From NCBI GenBank assembly GCA_020736575.1, contig JAGPYM010000006.1, forward strand, positions 558,001-622,000: a stretch of 64,000 nt of DNA. The letters run 5' to 3'. Every line of letters begins with the position of its first letter. The stretch's first letter is position 1. The translations under genes were made by a program, and so were the position numbers. Shown piece by piece: positions 35,818-47,258 of the stretch. The DNA is from Thelonectria olida (Eukaryota; Ascomycota; Sordariomycetes; Hypocreales; Nectriaceae). The notes under the pieces are model-generated. The model ran no database searches. It saw only the letters and a program-made list of their open reading frames with translations, and was not told where the DNA came from.

Positions 35818-37847
35818 TCATGGGTTATAAGGCCTTCTAAGCCTTACGACTTCTTCCTCAACGCCAAATCCCAGTGCCCGACCACCCGCAACCGCTCCAT
35901 ACATGACCTTGCCCTCCTTCACCTCCTTCGGCATAGGCTCCAACCCGTCTCCCCACGCCGCCACCAGCGAGTCGAGTCTACCACTCACCCGCGTCGTCGC
36001 CACAATACGCGAAAACTCCAGCCCATACACACCCTTGTTCCGAACCATGGCCACGACACCAATCACCACAGCCAGCGCATCAAAGAAGGCCGCTGCCGCA
36101 TACGTCGCCAAGAGGACCAGAGGGCTGTAGCTCCACACGTTCTCGGTGATGAAGACGTCGGCCGTGACGGTCCCGTTCTCCGTGTACAGCAGCTGAGGCG
36201 CGAGACTGAGGAGGCTGACGGTGATGTTGAAGTGCAGGTCCTGTATCGCCTGCCGCAGGTTGCGCACTGGCTTCGCGATGCCGATGGGCCGGAAGGCAGA
36301 CGGCGAGTCGAGAGGGAACGGCGTGTCCTCGACCAGCGCCGAGTTGGCGAGCTGTGCGTTGTTCTCCCAGTCAGCCACTCTACCGGTAGTGCCCATGTCT
36401 CCGCTCAAGACGGAGTAGAGGGTCTGGTGGATGGCGAATGCGGCGTGGTTCTGGGGCATGAGGCCCTGGCCGGTGTTGCTGTAGTTGACCGGGTTGAGAT
36501 ATCTGTTCGCCAAGTTAGAAGATTGAGGCGTTGGTGAGCAGGTAATACGCACGTAAGGTGCCCGGCGACTTTCTGAACAAAGTTCTTGTACGTTCTCTCT
36601 ATCGTGTACGTCGCGTTGTACGACTGGCACATGAACATGTGAAACTCCCAGGCTTCTTCTGGGACCGGCGTCGTGTTGTATCCTTGGTTCATCGACGTAT
36701 CGCGATACTGCTCGAGGAAATGCTGGTGCGCCACCCACAGCTTCCCGTCTTGCCATGCTTCATACGTCGGACAAAAAGAAGCATCGGCCCCTCGGTATCT
36801 CTCGCATAGATCTCCGCTCGAATTGAGAGCCTTGTACCATGTTCTTTGAAACGGATTGCCCGTGGCGATGTTGAAGGGGGCCTCGCACCGCTCCTTGGCA
36901 GGAGTGCCGTCGTCCTCCCCACAGAAGGGGTTGTCGGCGCCTATGTTGGCGTAATCGACGTCGTCGCACTTGTACGCGGGTGCGTTAAAGGTCTGCGTGA
37001 AGGAGCAGTTGGCGCCGCAGGGCGATTCGGTTTCGATGATGCGCTTGCCGTACATGGTGTTCAAGATCAGAACGGCGCCCTCCTTGGTGGCTTCCGAGTA
37101 TCCGTCGTAGTTGGCGCCGGACCCTACGAGCTCTGAGAGTTGGAGAGGCACAATGGGCGTGCCGTTTCGGTATTGGCGTTCCTGGAAGCTCTTGGAGAAG
37201 TTGAGCGTGTAGGCAGGGAAGCTGGCCGTCCTTTCGGCTCGTGTGGCTGATACGACTGAGATACTGGCGGGCACAAGAATGGGCACGAGAACCAATGCCC
37301 TGGACTGTCAGCTGCGATGCTTGGTCCGGCGTCAAGCGGCACCTACCAAGAAACGGCGGCAATGACAGTGCATATCGAAGCCCGTCCTACAATCTCCATG
37401 TTGAGGAACTGCAAAGGATCATTCTTCAGAGTGAAAAGGCCGTCGATGGCGCCGAGCGAGAAGGGCTTGTCTCTCAGCCTCTGCCAGACGCTCTGAGAAT
37501 AGGCGGTACCTATGGAAACGGAGAAGAGCAGCTTCGCTGCGAAAGCAATAGCTGTTCCGCTACGGACTATCCACTGGGGTGGTTTGAGCATCAGCGGCCC
37601 AGCTTGCACCAGGGTCATTGGATGAAGGGCTACTACTCACTTGCTGGTTGTCGGCTCGCTTGCCGTCTAGATAGGCGTAGTAGATATGATGCCCGCAGGC
37701 GCCCGCGATGCCCAATGCCCAGCCGAGAAAGAGCAGCAAGGTCTGAGTCTGCTTGGGCCAGCTGGTGCTTCTCGAGGCCGAGGCCGGAACCCTCCTATCG
37801 TGGACGTCAACCGGATCGTGGTATTGACTCAAGTCTGGCGTCTTCAT
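35818..37847 (-). CDS. Fungal multi-pass membrane protein with large central domain
   Basis: Exons are 37847-37641, 37573-37347, 37299-36553 and 36502-35818 (introns of 67, 47 and 50 nt), giving 621 residues. Hydrophobic helices lie near residues 36-56 (LLLFLGWALGIAGACGHH), 72-92, 130-158 and 520-547. Between the third and fourth is a domain of about 360 residues with several Cys (CGANCSFTQTF, DNPFCGEDDG) and N-glycosylation-type sites, probably outside the cell. The pattern matches a family that fungal genomes often label formylmethionine deformylase-like. I see no deformylase motif, so that label should not be taken as function. It lies beside the transporter in convergent orientation. Confidence 0.8.
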
Positions 37848-39933
37848 TGTCGGTGCTGCTCCCTTGGCTCAGCTTGGGGTCTGGACGGTTCTTTAAGTAG
37901 ACCCTTACAGGGCGAGCCATCCCACAGCTTCATTTCAAGCCCGCCTAGCCGTCAGCCACCATGCACGGAGTACAGATGTCATTGGACGAGCGCCAAGCCC
38001 AGATACACTACTGAGGAGCTGAAATGACCTACGAATAAGCTTCAGGAGAACGTTATTCAGCTGCCGGGGAGAGAACGAGACTAGTTTGTATTAACGACGA
38101 TTCTGCCTAGACAACATCTACATCACAAGACGGTGCGCGCCACCACTTAACTGGACCTCAAATTGGCCCCTCGAGTCGTCAGTCCCGCATTGGCACCCAC
38201 GACCTGCTAAACGGCAAAAAGAAAACATCCTGCGTCGTACGGAACTCGAATCCGTGCCTCAACTTATCTCAATGGAAGAGTTGAATCCTAACCCCTAGAC
38301 CAACAACGCTTGTGTCTTGGTGAAGTGTTGGGGCCCGAATAGCATCTACATACCCCACAAGCCAAATCGGGGTCGTCCCTGTTGGGCTCTGCAGCCTCAT
38401 GCAACAAGGAGGGGCCCCATTAGAAGCATTGCGCGTGATCTATAATTGCTATTGAATATTTGCATCTTTCCATACGGGCATGGATCTCAGAGTAGGCAAT
38501 TGGAGCCTATCCTGGTCCAATTGAAACACTTGTTTTGCTATCTTTTTCAATGCCTCAAACCCCATCGAGAAGTATACTTTCGCTCAGGGCGGAATCTTGC
38601 ATTACGGAGCGAGGCCTACCAGCCGAGAGGACCAGTGCCTCGCTCTGAATTCTTCTTGGACGTAAGTTGCTCTAGCCACTCACTGCGTCCCTAATCAAAA
38701 TCATCACCGGTTTGGTGACACACAGCGAGAATGGGAGAACAGCCTGTTGGTACAAGTATCCCGGCGATCCTTCTATCTACGCGGAGTACGGCATTGGATC
38801 ATCTCTCCGAAATTTGAACAATGACCCTCATTATCGAATGCTAGAGTTCTGCAGGCGAAACCAAGGTGCGGTCGTCTCGAAGCTCAGCGCACTAACAATG
38901 AGGCTGTTAAGACTCGGGATGGCCGTGGTCTCCCTGACAGCCAACTAAATCATCTTTAAAGACAGCTGCCTTGTTCCAGGGATCGTCAACAGGTTATTTG
39001 GAGTATGGGTGAGCATAGTTTCTGGCCTTTGATTCCTAACCCGATCCTTTCTCAGAGATAGTCCTTGTCACTGTGCCAATAACTTTTTACGAAATATCAA
39101 AACCGAAAAGGATTGTGACAGGACCGGTAATCTCCAGAGCGGCCGCGGCCCGCGTGGAGCAGTGTCTACCTAGGCGGATTGCGCATGGAATTCGTATTGG
39201 TGGGGGTGGCATCGCGGAATTCGAAAACACCGCGGATGCTCCGTCCCGAAGCAGCGGGTAAGCCGAGTCATTTAATCGGATTTGGCATAGACAATACGGG
39301 GGTGGCTGGCTGAGAGTTTAGGTAGACCAAGGGAAGATAGCTGTGTCTCAGCCATGGTTTGGAGCAAAGAATAATTAAGCCTTATAGGTCCGAGAGGAGT
39401 ATGCTGTGAGGAATGAAGGGGACTGTGGCTAGAACATATCCATCCTTGGTCTTGGGATACTGGTTCATCGAATTCTTGTGAACACCCAAGACATGGATGG
39501 TATCATCTTATCCTGTTTGCGTCGTTCTGACTAATATATGCGATGTGTTATCGGCCATTTATTCGTTCAGCTGGCCACGTACAATACCTTATGCAGTCAG
39601 CCATGTTTGCTCTCTCCTCATTGCGTCAGTTGAGACATTCCGCTTACTTTCCGCTACGTAGGCAAGGCGATAGGAGGATGAGTTAGCCGTCTGTTTTCGG
39701 CGAAATACAGGATTCTCGACGGCGCCACGGAGAAGCTGAAATTCCTGTCTTGGGTGTTCCTCGGGAGTGAGAATCCTTCTTGGCAAGGATAAATAGTCCG
39801 ATCCAACCAGTGAAGAATGCACCGACCATCTATCTCATCCATCCTTACAGACTACGGTATCTCTCCGGGATCATAAGACGAAAGATCCGACAGTCTACAA
39901 CTCGTTTCACTCTCCCACACGAAAGCCGAGAAA
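37848..39933. other. Gene-poor stretch with a tRNA and a possible gene relic
   Basis: Apart from the tRNA at 38231-38309 I see no sound gene. At 38446-38950 two short frames flank a GTAAGT...ACACAG pair, but no start codon or recognised protein goes with them. They may be a decayed gene. Confidence 0.5.
38231..38309 (-). tRNA. tRNA-Gly(UCC) with a 7-nt intron
   Basis: On the minus strand a full cloverleaf can be drawn. The 7-bp acceptor stem is GCGTTGT/ACGACGC (one G-U) with discriminator A, and the D-arm begins GGTCTAGGGGTTAGG. The anticodon stem CAACT/AGTTG encloses an oversized 14-nt loop. The T-arm is ACGGA-TTCGAGT-TCCGT. The loop is explained by T33, anticodon TCC, A37, then about 7 intron bases at the canonical position after base 37. 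The isotype is read from the anticodon; a Glu call would need C at position 33, which is unlikely. Confidence 0.85.
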
Positions 39934-40353
39934 ATGGCGGTCCAGCTGGGCAATACCTTTCAAATCAACAACGACCTATGGCCTGTGTCCCGAGATGATG
40001 CGGTGCATGAAGTCAAGGCCACGCTGATATCGATCTCGGGCGACACATGCATGTTCATGGACATGGCCGACTCCAACATATACGATGTCGATACCAAGGA
40101 AGCCGAAGCCTTTCTCCCATTCATCGAAGAGGACATGAAGGAGAAGTGCGTCCTGACCATCTGCGAGAACAAGGTGGTGGGCGTGCAGGCGCCCATGATT
40201 GTATCGCGGAGGGTTGTGCACATGGACTCCATCAGGGTCAGGGCAAAGCTCCAGAACGGAACAGAGGTCGAGGTGGATGATTCGGTCCAAGTTGGTGATC
40301 TGATCGACATTGACCCAAGCGACGGGTCGTTTCTGGGACTTTCGGAGGAGTGA
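39934..40353 (+). CDS. EF-P-like protein lacking the N-terminal modified-lysine domain
   Basis: Intronless, 139 residues. Residues ~35-95 resemble the OB domain of bacterial elongation factor P (CMFMDMADSNIYDVDTKEAE, then FIEEDMKEKCVLTICENKVV, then GVQAP), where EF-P has FMD..TYEQI and later G-V-E-L-P. Residues ~103-136 resemble the EF-P C-terminal domain (AKLQNGTEVEVDDSVQVGDL then IDIDPSDGSF), the region EF-P has as ATL-TG-VV-VP with IKVDTRTGEY. EF-P is about 185 residues; here the first ~60, with the KOW fold and the lysine loop that contacts the ribosomal P-site, are reduced to about 35 residues with no such loop. Fungi normally use eIF5A, which lacks the C-terminal domain. Function is therefore unclear. 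The homology is by eye and needs a profile search. Confidence 0.75.
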   Translation: MAVQLGNTFQINNDLWPVSRDDAVHEVKATLISISGDTCMFMDMADSNIYDVDTKEAEAFLPFIEEDMKEKCVLTICENKVVGVQAPMIVSRRVVHMDSIRVRAKLQNGTEVEVDDSVQVGDLIDIDPSDGSFLGLSEE

Positions 40354-41601
40354 TGGAGGTTCAATTGGGGCGTTTCAGACGGGACGGTGTATTGGGTTGA
40401 ACTGGCAAAGACGAGTGCGTATTCGATATACGGGGTGTTGGTTTTTGGTTTGGAAGATGCTAGAGATGCGTCAGTTAGCAAGGGCTTGTTGCTCTGGGAT
40501 GCATTGTTCATCAATTGAAAGGGATTTCCATCGTCAAACCGCCAAATGCCTTGAACCAGAGCGCTCTGAAGTTCACCGGAGAGGCGCAATGCGTCAAGCA
40601 AGGTCAAGCTCTAAAGGAACAATTCACAAGATGAGCGGAATGGCCCCCCTTGCTCTCGTCAGATGTCAACTGGCTGGGCCAGAATGTCATCTCATCTACA
40701 CTCCGGGGTAAGGCAGGCTCCGATGGTGCTCAGGCCAGGGGCGTCGAATGCCGGGCGACCAAAGAGCCGGCTCATTTTCTTAGGGGGGCCGGGGAGTCGA
40801 GCAAATCTTGTACGTGTCAAGCGGCACAGGCTCACGGCGGCCTGATGATCTACGGCAGACGACAGCGATAGGAAAGGCGTCTGGCTATTGTGTCGGGGGG
40901 GCCCGCTTACATGGTCAGATGGTGAGTCTTCAACAGACAAGAGAGGCTCCGCGATGCTTCAACTCCAACCATCGAAAGTTTTGGAGAGGGTTCCCTCCGG
41001 TTGGAGCCGAAGGATGGGCTTATGGAAGGATTCCGAGGGCATGGGAATGGGGGTTTTATTTTTATTGTATCGCCTGTGTAGGTATGATTGGTGAGGTACG
41101 TACCCAGGCAGCATTAGGAACATGTCCGTCTCAATTGGGAGGGAGACGAGCCCACTCACTCAACCACATTCAGCATCAAGACGCTAGCCAAGTAAGGCCG
41201 TCAAGCAACAATGAATGCGAATAAATCATCAACAATGGAATAAAAATGCATCAAAAACGAGGAACAAAGACAGGTAGCCAATAGAGTCAACCCAATTCAC
41301 ACACGCTCGATGAACACTCGAAAAAAGAGCAGTTCCCCGGGTTCGCCCGAACGGGACGACGGCCAGGGGACCTCGACGTCAATCATGCCACTGTCGAACT
41401 ATCAACACGCAACCGTCCCTAATAACCACACCACACAGCCCCGAGCCCGTACAGCCAGTATATAACCCTCGCGCGCTTTCACACCTCATCGTCGTCAGTC
41501 TCATCCCATCCTCACCACAAACCTCCAGTTCGCAGCTTCGCTTGCCTCCAAAGTCACACCCGTTCGTCTCACTTACACGACACAACACCACCTCAATCAA
41601 A
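40354..41601. other. Intergenic
   Basis: 3' flank of the EF-P-like gene and promoter of the following small gene, with a CA-rich leader after about 41480. No gene seen. Confidence 0.6.
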
Positions 41602-41993
41602 ATGGTTGCTGCTACTCCCATGCCCAAGGCCGCCGTGCCCAAGTAAGGCTGACCCCTCCTGCCCCGCGCACTGCATGAACGCCTGGAGAAGCTAACAAGA
41701 CGTCGCAGGGTTCTTCCCGTCCTCATGGTCGCCGCCAGTGGTGAGTTCATGCACCCGCCATTTCATATAAATTAAATACAAAAAACATCCCACTAACTGT
41801 CATCTTCTCTTCAGCCGGTGCCGTCGTCACCTACATCCGCAGCCAGCTCACCTACACCTCGAGCCAATTCGACCGATCCTTCAGCAAGTACAACAGCCCC
41901 GAGAGCGAGGCCAGCCGACGAGCCACCTTTGACGGCGCCGTTGAGGACCCCCGAACCAGCATCTTCAACGTTCTCGGCTGGAAGCGCTCATAA
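41602..41993 (+). CDS. Small single-helix protein, probably mitochondrial, function unknown
   Basis: Exons are 41602-41642, 41709-41740 and 41815-41993 (introns of 66 and 74 nt with GCTAAC and ACTAAC branch points), giving 83 residues. The N-terminus is short and basic, followed by a hydrophobic stretch (VLPVLMVAASAGAVVTYI) and a conserved-looking soluble tail (DRSFSKYNSPESEASRR, then VEDPRTSIFNVLGWKRS). The form fits a small inner-membrane mitochondrial protein. I do not recognise the family. Confidence in the gene rests on three frame-keeping exons with good splice signals. Confidence 0.75.
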
Positions 41994-42930
41994 GCTCCGG
42001 ACATTGACGAACTGAACGCATTTTCTTTTTTTGGATTGGATATATTTATTCCGCGAGTACATATTACCGGCATATCTGTTGTCGACGACCATCGGGGCAT
42101 GAGAGTGGACTGGGTAGATGGAACAACATACATACATACATACACTAGGAGCATGGAGTATCGATACCAGTCAGTTTGTTAATTCAAGCATTGCATTAAA
42201 GCATCAACGAATTTCCACTTGTTTACGTGGGAACATGTCTATTTATTTAGCTACCATTGCCTTCTGGAATCCGCCCCCATTTCAAGGTCGAGCTCACCCG
42301 CACCTATCTGGGAACCATCACCAGTCAATGTGGCACTCATAGGGAACAAGTTTCATCTCAACGTGCTACCCAATACTGTCCTGAGTGGCGAGGAAAAGCT
42401 TAATAGACATCGCATCACTGAGGCCTTACTCAGTCAGGGTCGCCGCCCAAGTCAGAATACTGCTAACATCATCTCCTGGCCATGGTGTTTAATACCACTT
42501 CATTCCTGCACCATTTAGATCCCATTTCTTCACACAAGGCACCAATAAAATAATGATTAGTATTAAGGAACCTTCCACCAGTCCATTGTTTATATTCGAT
42601 TACATTTAGTATTGACAATAAAGAAATATGGCCAGTGTTGAGGTGTGTCATGAAACGATGCGAGGCCGTCTTTCTTTTGCGACCGCCAGAGCCACAGCAA
42701 CAAGAACCGACCCCTCTCATACCTCTAAAAGCAGATTAATCGTAGTTTCTCATGTAATAGTCTTCTTGATTTCGCATGGTACATTATCATCCTCTAGTAT
42801 TATAGATGGTTTTTTTATTTTATTGTACAGGCCATATGACAAGCCGTCATTCGAGCAGAATCAATCTTCATCATCAACGAATTATTTGACAAGCCAATCC
42901 GTCCAAGGTCTGATTGATCTCGTCTCGTGC
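41994..42930. other. Intergenic between convergent genes
   Basis: AT-rich 3' flanks. It includes a short CATA microsatellite at 42126-42144. No gene seen. Confidence 0.6.
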
Positions 42931-43418
42931 CTACTCGGCACGGAACGGCCCCATGCCCCCACTACCTTTCCGACCACTCATCTCTTTAAGCGCCTGGACT
43001 TCAGTTTCGTTGATGTGTTTCGCGCCCGGAGACGCCGGCCCCATGTATCCAATCTCGGTCGACATGGAGGCCCTGAGATCCCCCTCCTTCGTTCTGGGCG
43101 GCTTGTCGAAAGAAGTCATATACCTGATACCCAGTAGGAGCGCCACAGCACCACCGGCAATGGGCATCCTAATGTGAGGTCAGTATCCGTCCTGCAACCG
43201 CCCGTTTGCCCAATTACGTACCAATTGCGCTTCAGCATTTCGGGGCCACCCGGCTTCCCTGGTACTGGCTGTTGACCTCCAGGGCCGCCGAGGTCTTCTT
43301 TTCCAGCATTGAATACAGCAGCCGATCGGCCCTGGGCGCGACGGAGAAGCGGGGCCGGGAGTCCGGCGACCGGCCGGAGCTGGCTTCGGAGCAAGGTTGA
43401 TGAGCGCGCGAGAGCCAT
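42931..43418 (-). CDS. Small mitochondrial-type membrane protein, function unknown
   Basis: Exons are 43418-43222 and 43168-42931 (53-nt intron, GTACGT to ATTAG), giving 144 residues. The N-terminus is a good mitochondrial presequence, rich in Arg, Leu, Ser and Ala with no acids for about 35 residues (MALARSSTLLRSQLRPVAG). A Gly/Pro-rich linker and one membrane helix (WMPIAGGAVALLLGIRYM) follow. The C-terminal ~70 residues are soluble and end in a Gly-rich tail. I know no named family. Confidence 0.75.
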
Positions 43419-44615
43419 GTTGTGAATATTTGTCGTCTGTGGTAAAGCAAGTATCTCAGATGAATGAGGAGTAAGAGCTACTGCCCTCAGGGTTCCTTTT
43501 ATGAACAGTTGTGGCTCTCCATGTCGATCAAGCACATGACAACTTGGCTCAGAAGCCATGATGTGGCGATGACGTCTGGATAGCCAATTGGCAGCACGTC
43601 GATGACCTCTGAGCTTCCCCGCAATGTGACTGAAGAGGGTTGAAGGTTGGGTATCCTCGTCTCGTAACTGGGTTGCATCATCGTTTTCCCTTTGCCGTCC
43701 CGCCTCCCCGACCGATGGGTCTCGGCCCCAAGGGGCAGTGGACGCCAATGACGAAATGGCTGAGAGCGAAAGCAACCGAGTTGGGAAAAAGAGAATGCAT
43801 GATCGCAAGTTATTGAGAGTGATCGAACTGGAATCAGGGCATATGGATCTAATCATTGCAAAGATATTCGAGTATTTTGGCCTCATCATCGTTAAGTGCC
43901 CGCTTGGAAGCAACTGGCAGCTGGGGGACCAGCCAGTGCTTCAACGGTTTCCACACAGAAGAACAGTTCTCAGCCTCAATAACGTAAAACAAATGCAAAG
44001 TTACCGCATGAACTCTATTCGTGAGCAAACACTCCTTAGGCTTGTGCGTAATACCCCAGAACGAGGTGTGCATAATGTTGGCATTGAGCGGCATTCTCGT
44101 CGCAGCGAAAAGGAGGCCGTCTAAGAAGGAGGGAGGTCGGGTGAGAGCGATTCCTATAGTGTGTCTCATCTTCAGACAGGTTGCCATGGTTTCTTTTCCA
44201 AGAAGGCGTGAGCTAGGCCCCAGGCCTCAGGCGAGAATCAGGGTCCAATCCGGGGTTGTATGTTGTATGTGGTGACATCGGGTCCAGTGCAAGACCCTTT
44301 CTCAATATTCAACGACAACGCAATGAAACGTCAAATAACTCGCCTGGCTCATCTCCAACTACGTGAATAAGTGCTATATTCATAACTTGTCTTCACTCAG
44401 TAGTATGGTTGAGAGCAATACTTCCAAGCCCTACTCGTACAAGATACCTTAAACAGCATCGTAGACTGCGCATTGTGTTGGCCACATGCTCTGGCAAGTA
44501 CTCAGGCCATCATCTCATCGTCTACTTGGCATATCCCCCTAGACTCAGCAGTCGACGTGCGATTCGCCGTTGTGACCCCTTGTCCAGCCTCAATGATGCA
44601 CAAAACACGCCCGAT
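43419..44615. other. Intergenic
   Basis: Promoter of the small mitochondrial protein and 3' flank of the RING-like gene. A longer open frame through 43.1-43.9 kb on the minus strand is only a read-through of that gene's first exon. No other gene seen. Confidence 0.55.
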
Positions 44616-45440
44616 TCATTCCCCTGTTTCTCCCCCCGATACTTCTTGCTCGATGGAGTAGCACACCACCGTGGGATCGAATTCCTCCAACACTCCGTTT
44701 TCAGCAGGGGTCGGCGTCGTTTTAAACAGCTCGCTCATCAACTCTGTAAGGTTTGGACAAGATGCCTCAAAGTTTGGCGATCGAGCCAGACGGAGGTTCA
44801 CACATTCCTCATCCGTCAGCCCATTGACCCCAGCGCACCAGAGAACGATGTTTTTGTTCTGCTTTTCATCTCGCATCTCCCTAGTCCACCGTACAAGGTA
44901 TCGCCTTATGATGCAGCGGCGGCAGCTGTCGTCCATGGTACAGTCACGCGTGATGAAGAACTCCTCTGGGAGGTAAAAGTCGTAGCCAAATGATGGGATG
45001 CGGGCGTACATCTCGGGATGCTCGCAAGCGTAGAGGATGCGTTCGTCACAAGTAAACGACCACTCTGTAGGTTCGTCACCACGCGGCCCGTCCCATGGGC
45101 ATTTCCCCGATCCTTCGCCAGCCTCGAAGTTGCGAACAAACTCTCCGTAGCACGTCCATCCCATGACGTGGCCGCAGGGGAGAGCTACGGCTGGATCGAT
45201 GGTTACTTCGGGATTCATGTCTTCGCAAAAGCTTCTGCACAAGACACATTTCGTCCTGATGAATCGTTGTCGGACAGTGTTCGAGTCGGATCTCCGGGCA
45301 TGGAACTTTCGAAGAACATTATCGGTCCATAGTTGCATACTCGGCCAGTGGTACGGGTCTGGGAGGCCAAGGTCTCTGATCAAGTTGAAGTCCTCCTCCG
45401 TCATCCAGGGGCACAGCTTCTTGGCATCGGCGGGCCTCAT
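44616..45440 (-). CDS. Divergent RING-like zinc-binding protein
   Basis: About 274 residues from the first ATG in frame (MRPADAKKLCPWMTEEDFN). The frame continues 24 codons further upstream but without an ATG, so an upstream exon or an earlier start is possible. Central motifs are TKCVLCRSFCEDMNP, then AVALPCGHVMGWTCY, and KCPWDG, which give a CxxC...CGH...C...C spacing like a RING finger. Only one Cys of the last pair is in its usual place (CPWD instead of CPxC), so zinc binding may be partial. A second Cys-rich stretch (DCTMDDSCRRCIIRR) follows. A ubiquitin-ligase role is possible but unproved. Confidence 0.65.
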   Translation of the reverse strand: MRPADAKKLCPWMTEEDFNLIRDLGLPDPYHWPSMQLWTDNVLRKFHARRSDSNTVRQRFIRTKCVLCRSFCEDMNPEVTIDPAVALPCGHVMGWTCYGEFVRNFEAGEGSGKCPWDGPRGDEPTEWSFTCDERILYACEHPEMYARIPSFGYDFYLPEEFFITRDCTMDDSCRRCIIRRYLVRWTREMRDEKQNKNIVLWCAGVNGLTDEECVNLRLARSPNFEASCPNLTELMSELFKTTPTPAENGVLEEFDPTVVCYSIEQEVSGGETGE

Positions 45441-47258
45441 TGCGCCGTTGAGTTGGGGGTAATGGTCCTGAGGGTATGGTCGCAGTATCCAATACTCTAA
45501 TGAGAACTTCAAAAGCCAAACAAAGTATCGATGAACTTCAGCTCATGTGTTGCAGAGCCACTGATAGACTCTTGCGCAAGAGACGTGCCCCCTTGGCAAC
45601 CTTATAGTCCAATCTTGCGTGACTCCCAGTGAGGGGCTGATACGGCGATACCGAAAGTTATGCTACTTTGCGTGTGCTTGCGTAGAATCACGATGCCAAC
45701 TTGGCGGTAAAGGCAGTCAGTACTGGCTACATAGGTCATCTTCAACCCCATAGTTGCTTCTGTTGCTGTACAAATCTGCCATTCAGAGAGTCAGGAAGGG
45801 GGCAGCGTGCCTGTTTTCCAGGGCTGCCACGCCTCCAAGCTCTTTCCCTGTTTGCCCATCTCTCGACTTGTAGAGATGCGCTTCTACTGTCTGATATCTT
45901 CGTAGCTAAACATTTAAGCAGGGTTTCCAACATCATTTATATCGCAATCATCAAGAACGCATCACGCACAACTGAAAACCCCAACCTGTCTCGGACAAAC
46001 TGGACTATCCTCGCTTCTACGCCTTCCCCTTCTCCTTTCCATGTTGCTCGACATTGGTCAGACAGGTGTTTGAGGCTTGTGCATCGCAATCTCATCCCTT
46101 GGTTTCCGCAAGCGACTGGCCGAGTACCACAAGATGGAACATGGAGAGGAGCGGTGACGGCGAGCAAACATGTCTGACAAGAACCTCGCTCCCCTCGGCA
46201 ATCAAGAACGAGAAGCGCAAGTACAGAAAGCTCCCACGACATAAGAGCTAGGTCACACGAGTTTATCGCTTCCATGCGTTTCCTCTCACTGTGACGTTTC
46301 TCAAACTTCACGGCGCTCTTGCCCCCTGAGGGTGCGTGTTTGCTGAAGAGTGGTATGCCCATCAATGAAACTTGACGGCTGTCAGCCCACTTGAGTCATT
46401 CGGCGCCTGATAAATTATCTTCAAGTATGGTTCCTCTTCCTCAAGGTCTACTGTGATCTCTCAGACATAAATATCTAAAGCAACGTCCCCATCACCAGTC
46501 AGAACCCTCCATTGGCCAACACATCCCCCTTTTCTATAGATACCTATCCAGGCTTCTCTACTCCAGTAGGCGTGAAGGTACGAGGATTTTGTCGCTGAAT
46601 TCCAGGCCCCCTCTGCTGAGAGAGTGGGCCTGAATCTCGAGAAGGTCAATCATCCTGCTCCTGTTGCTCACTCAGCTTGTGTGGCAATAACAAAATGAGG
46701 TATGGCTTGTGGCCGCATTTGCGCTTGCGTCGACCCGATTCTAGAGTGATGAGCTGCAAATGCAGAGAAACGGAGGCCATCAACATACGTTCAATTGCAA
46801 ACAACCCGCATGGTTGAAGCGTTGTTCATCACGTCTCTGAATTGTCTCCAGCTACCAACCCAAACAACAGTCCCTTTCCATTAATTGCATTGGAGGATTA
46901 GTCTTTCTAAAGAAATTGACTGTGAACTTGGCTTCTATTGTGCAAGGCTCCATCTCCTTTCTCAATTGTGACGTTGTTGTGATGATGGTCTAGAGTGTGT
47001 GCTGATCCAATCTATTACGAGATTGTTCTTGTTCATGAGGAGCCGAGGACTTGCAAGGAACTCCTAACAGGCATCTCTCAAGTCTCTCCCGCCTACTCAC
47101 AACAGCTCATGCCTTTCGCAGTACCAAATCTCTTTCTAGAATTCACTGGGAAGCAAAAACTCCCACAGCGCATGCCAAATTCTTTTCTTTCGTGCACTCC
47201 GAGAGCCACACATTACTTTCACTAATCGCTACTCAAACGTGTAGAAGCCTTTTCCCTC
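45441..47258. other. 1.8 kb without a recognisable gene
   Basis: Several open frames of 60-158 codons overlap on both strands, but none shows domain character, a good start context or consistent splice sites. It probably includes promoter DNA of the RING-like gene. Confidence 0.5.

Noticed and set aside
38446..38948. Two short frames around GTAAGT...ACACAG that could be a spliced gene
   Set aside because: No start codon fits, the best acceptor gives an early stop, and neither peptide is recognisable. At most a gene relic.
43116..43913. 265-codon minus-strand frame
   Set aside because: It only extends the first exon of the small mitochondrial protein through promoter DNA and past its splice donor.
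45937..46365. 142-codon open frame on the minus strand
   Set aside because: No domain, no consistent start context, and overlapped by equally long frames on the other strand.
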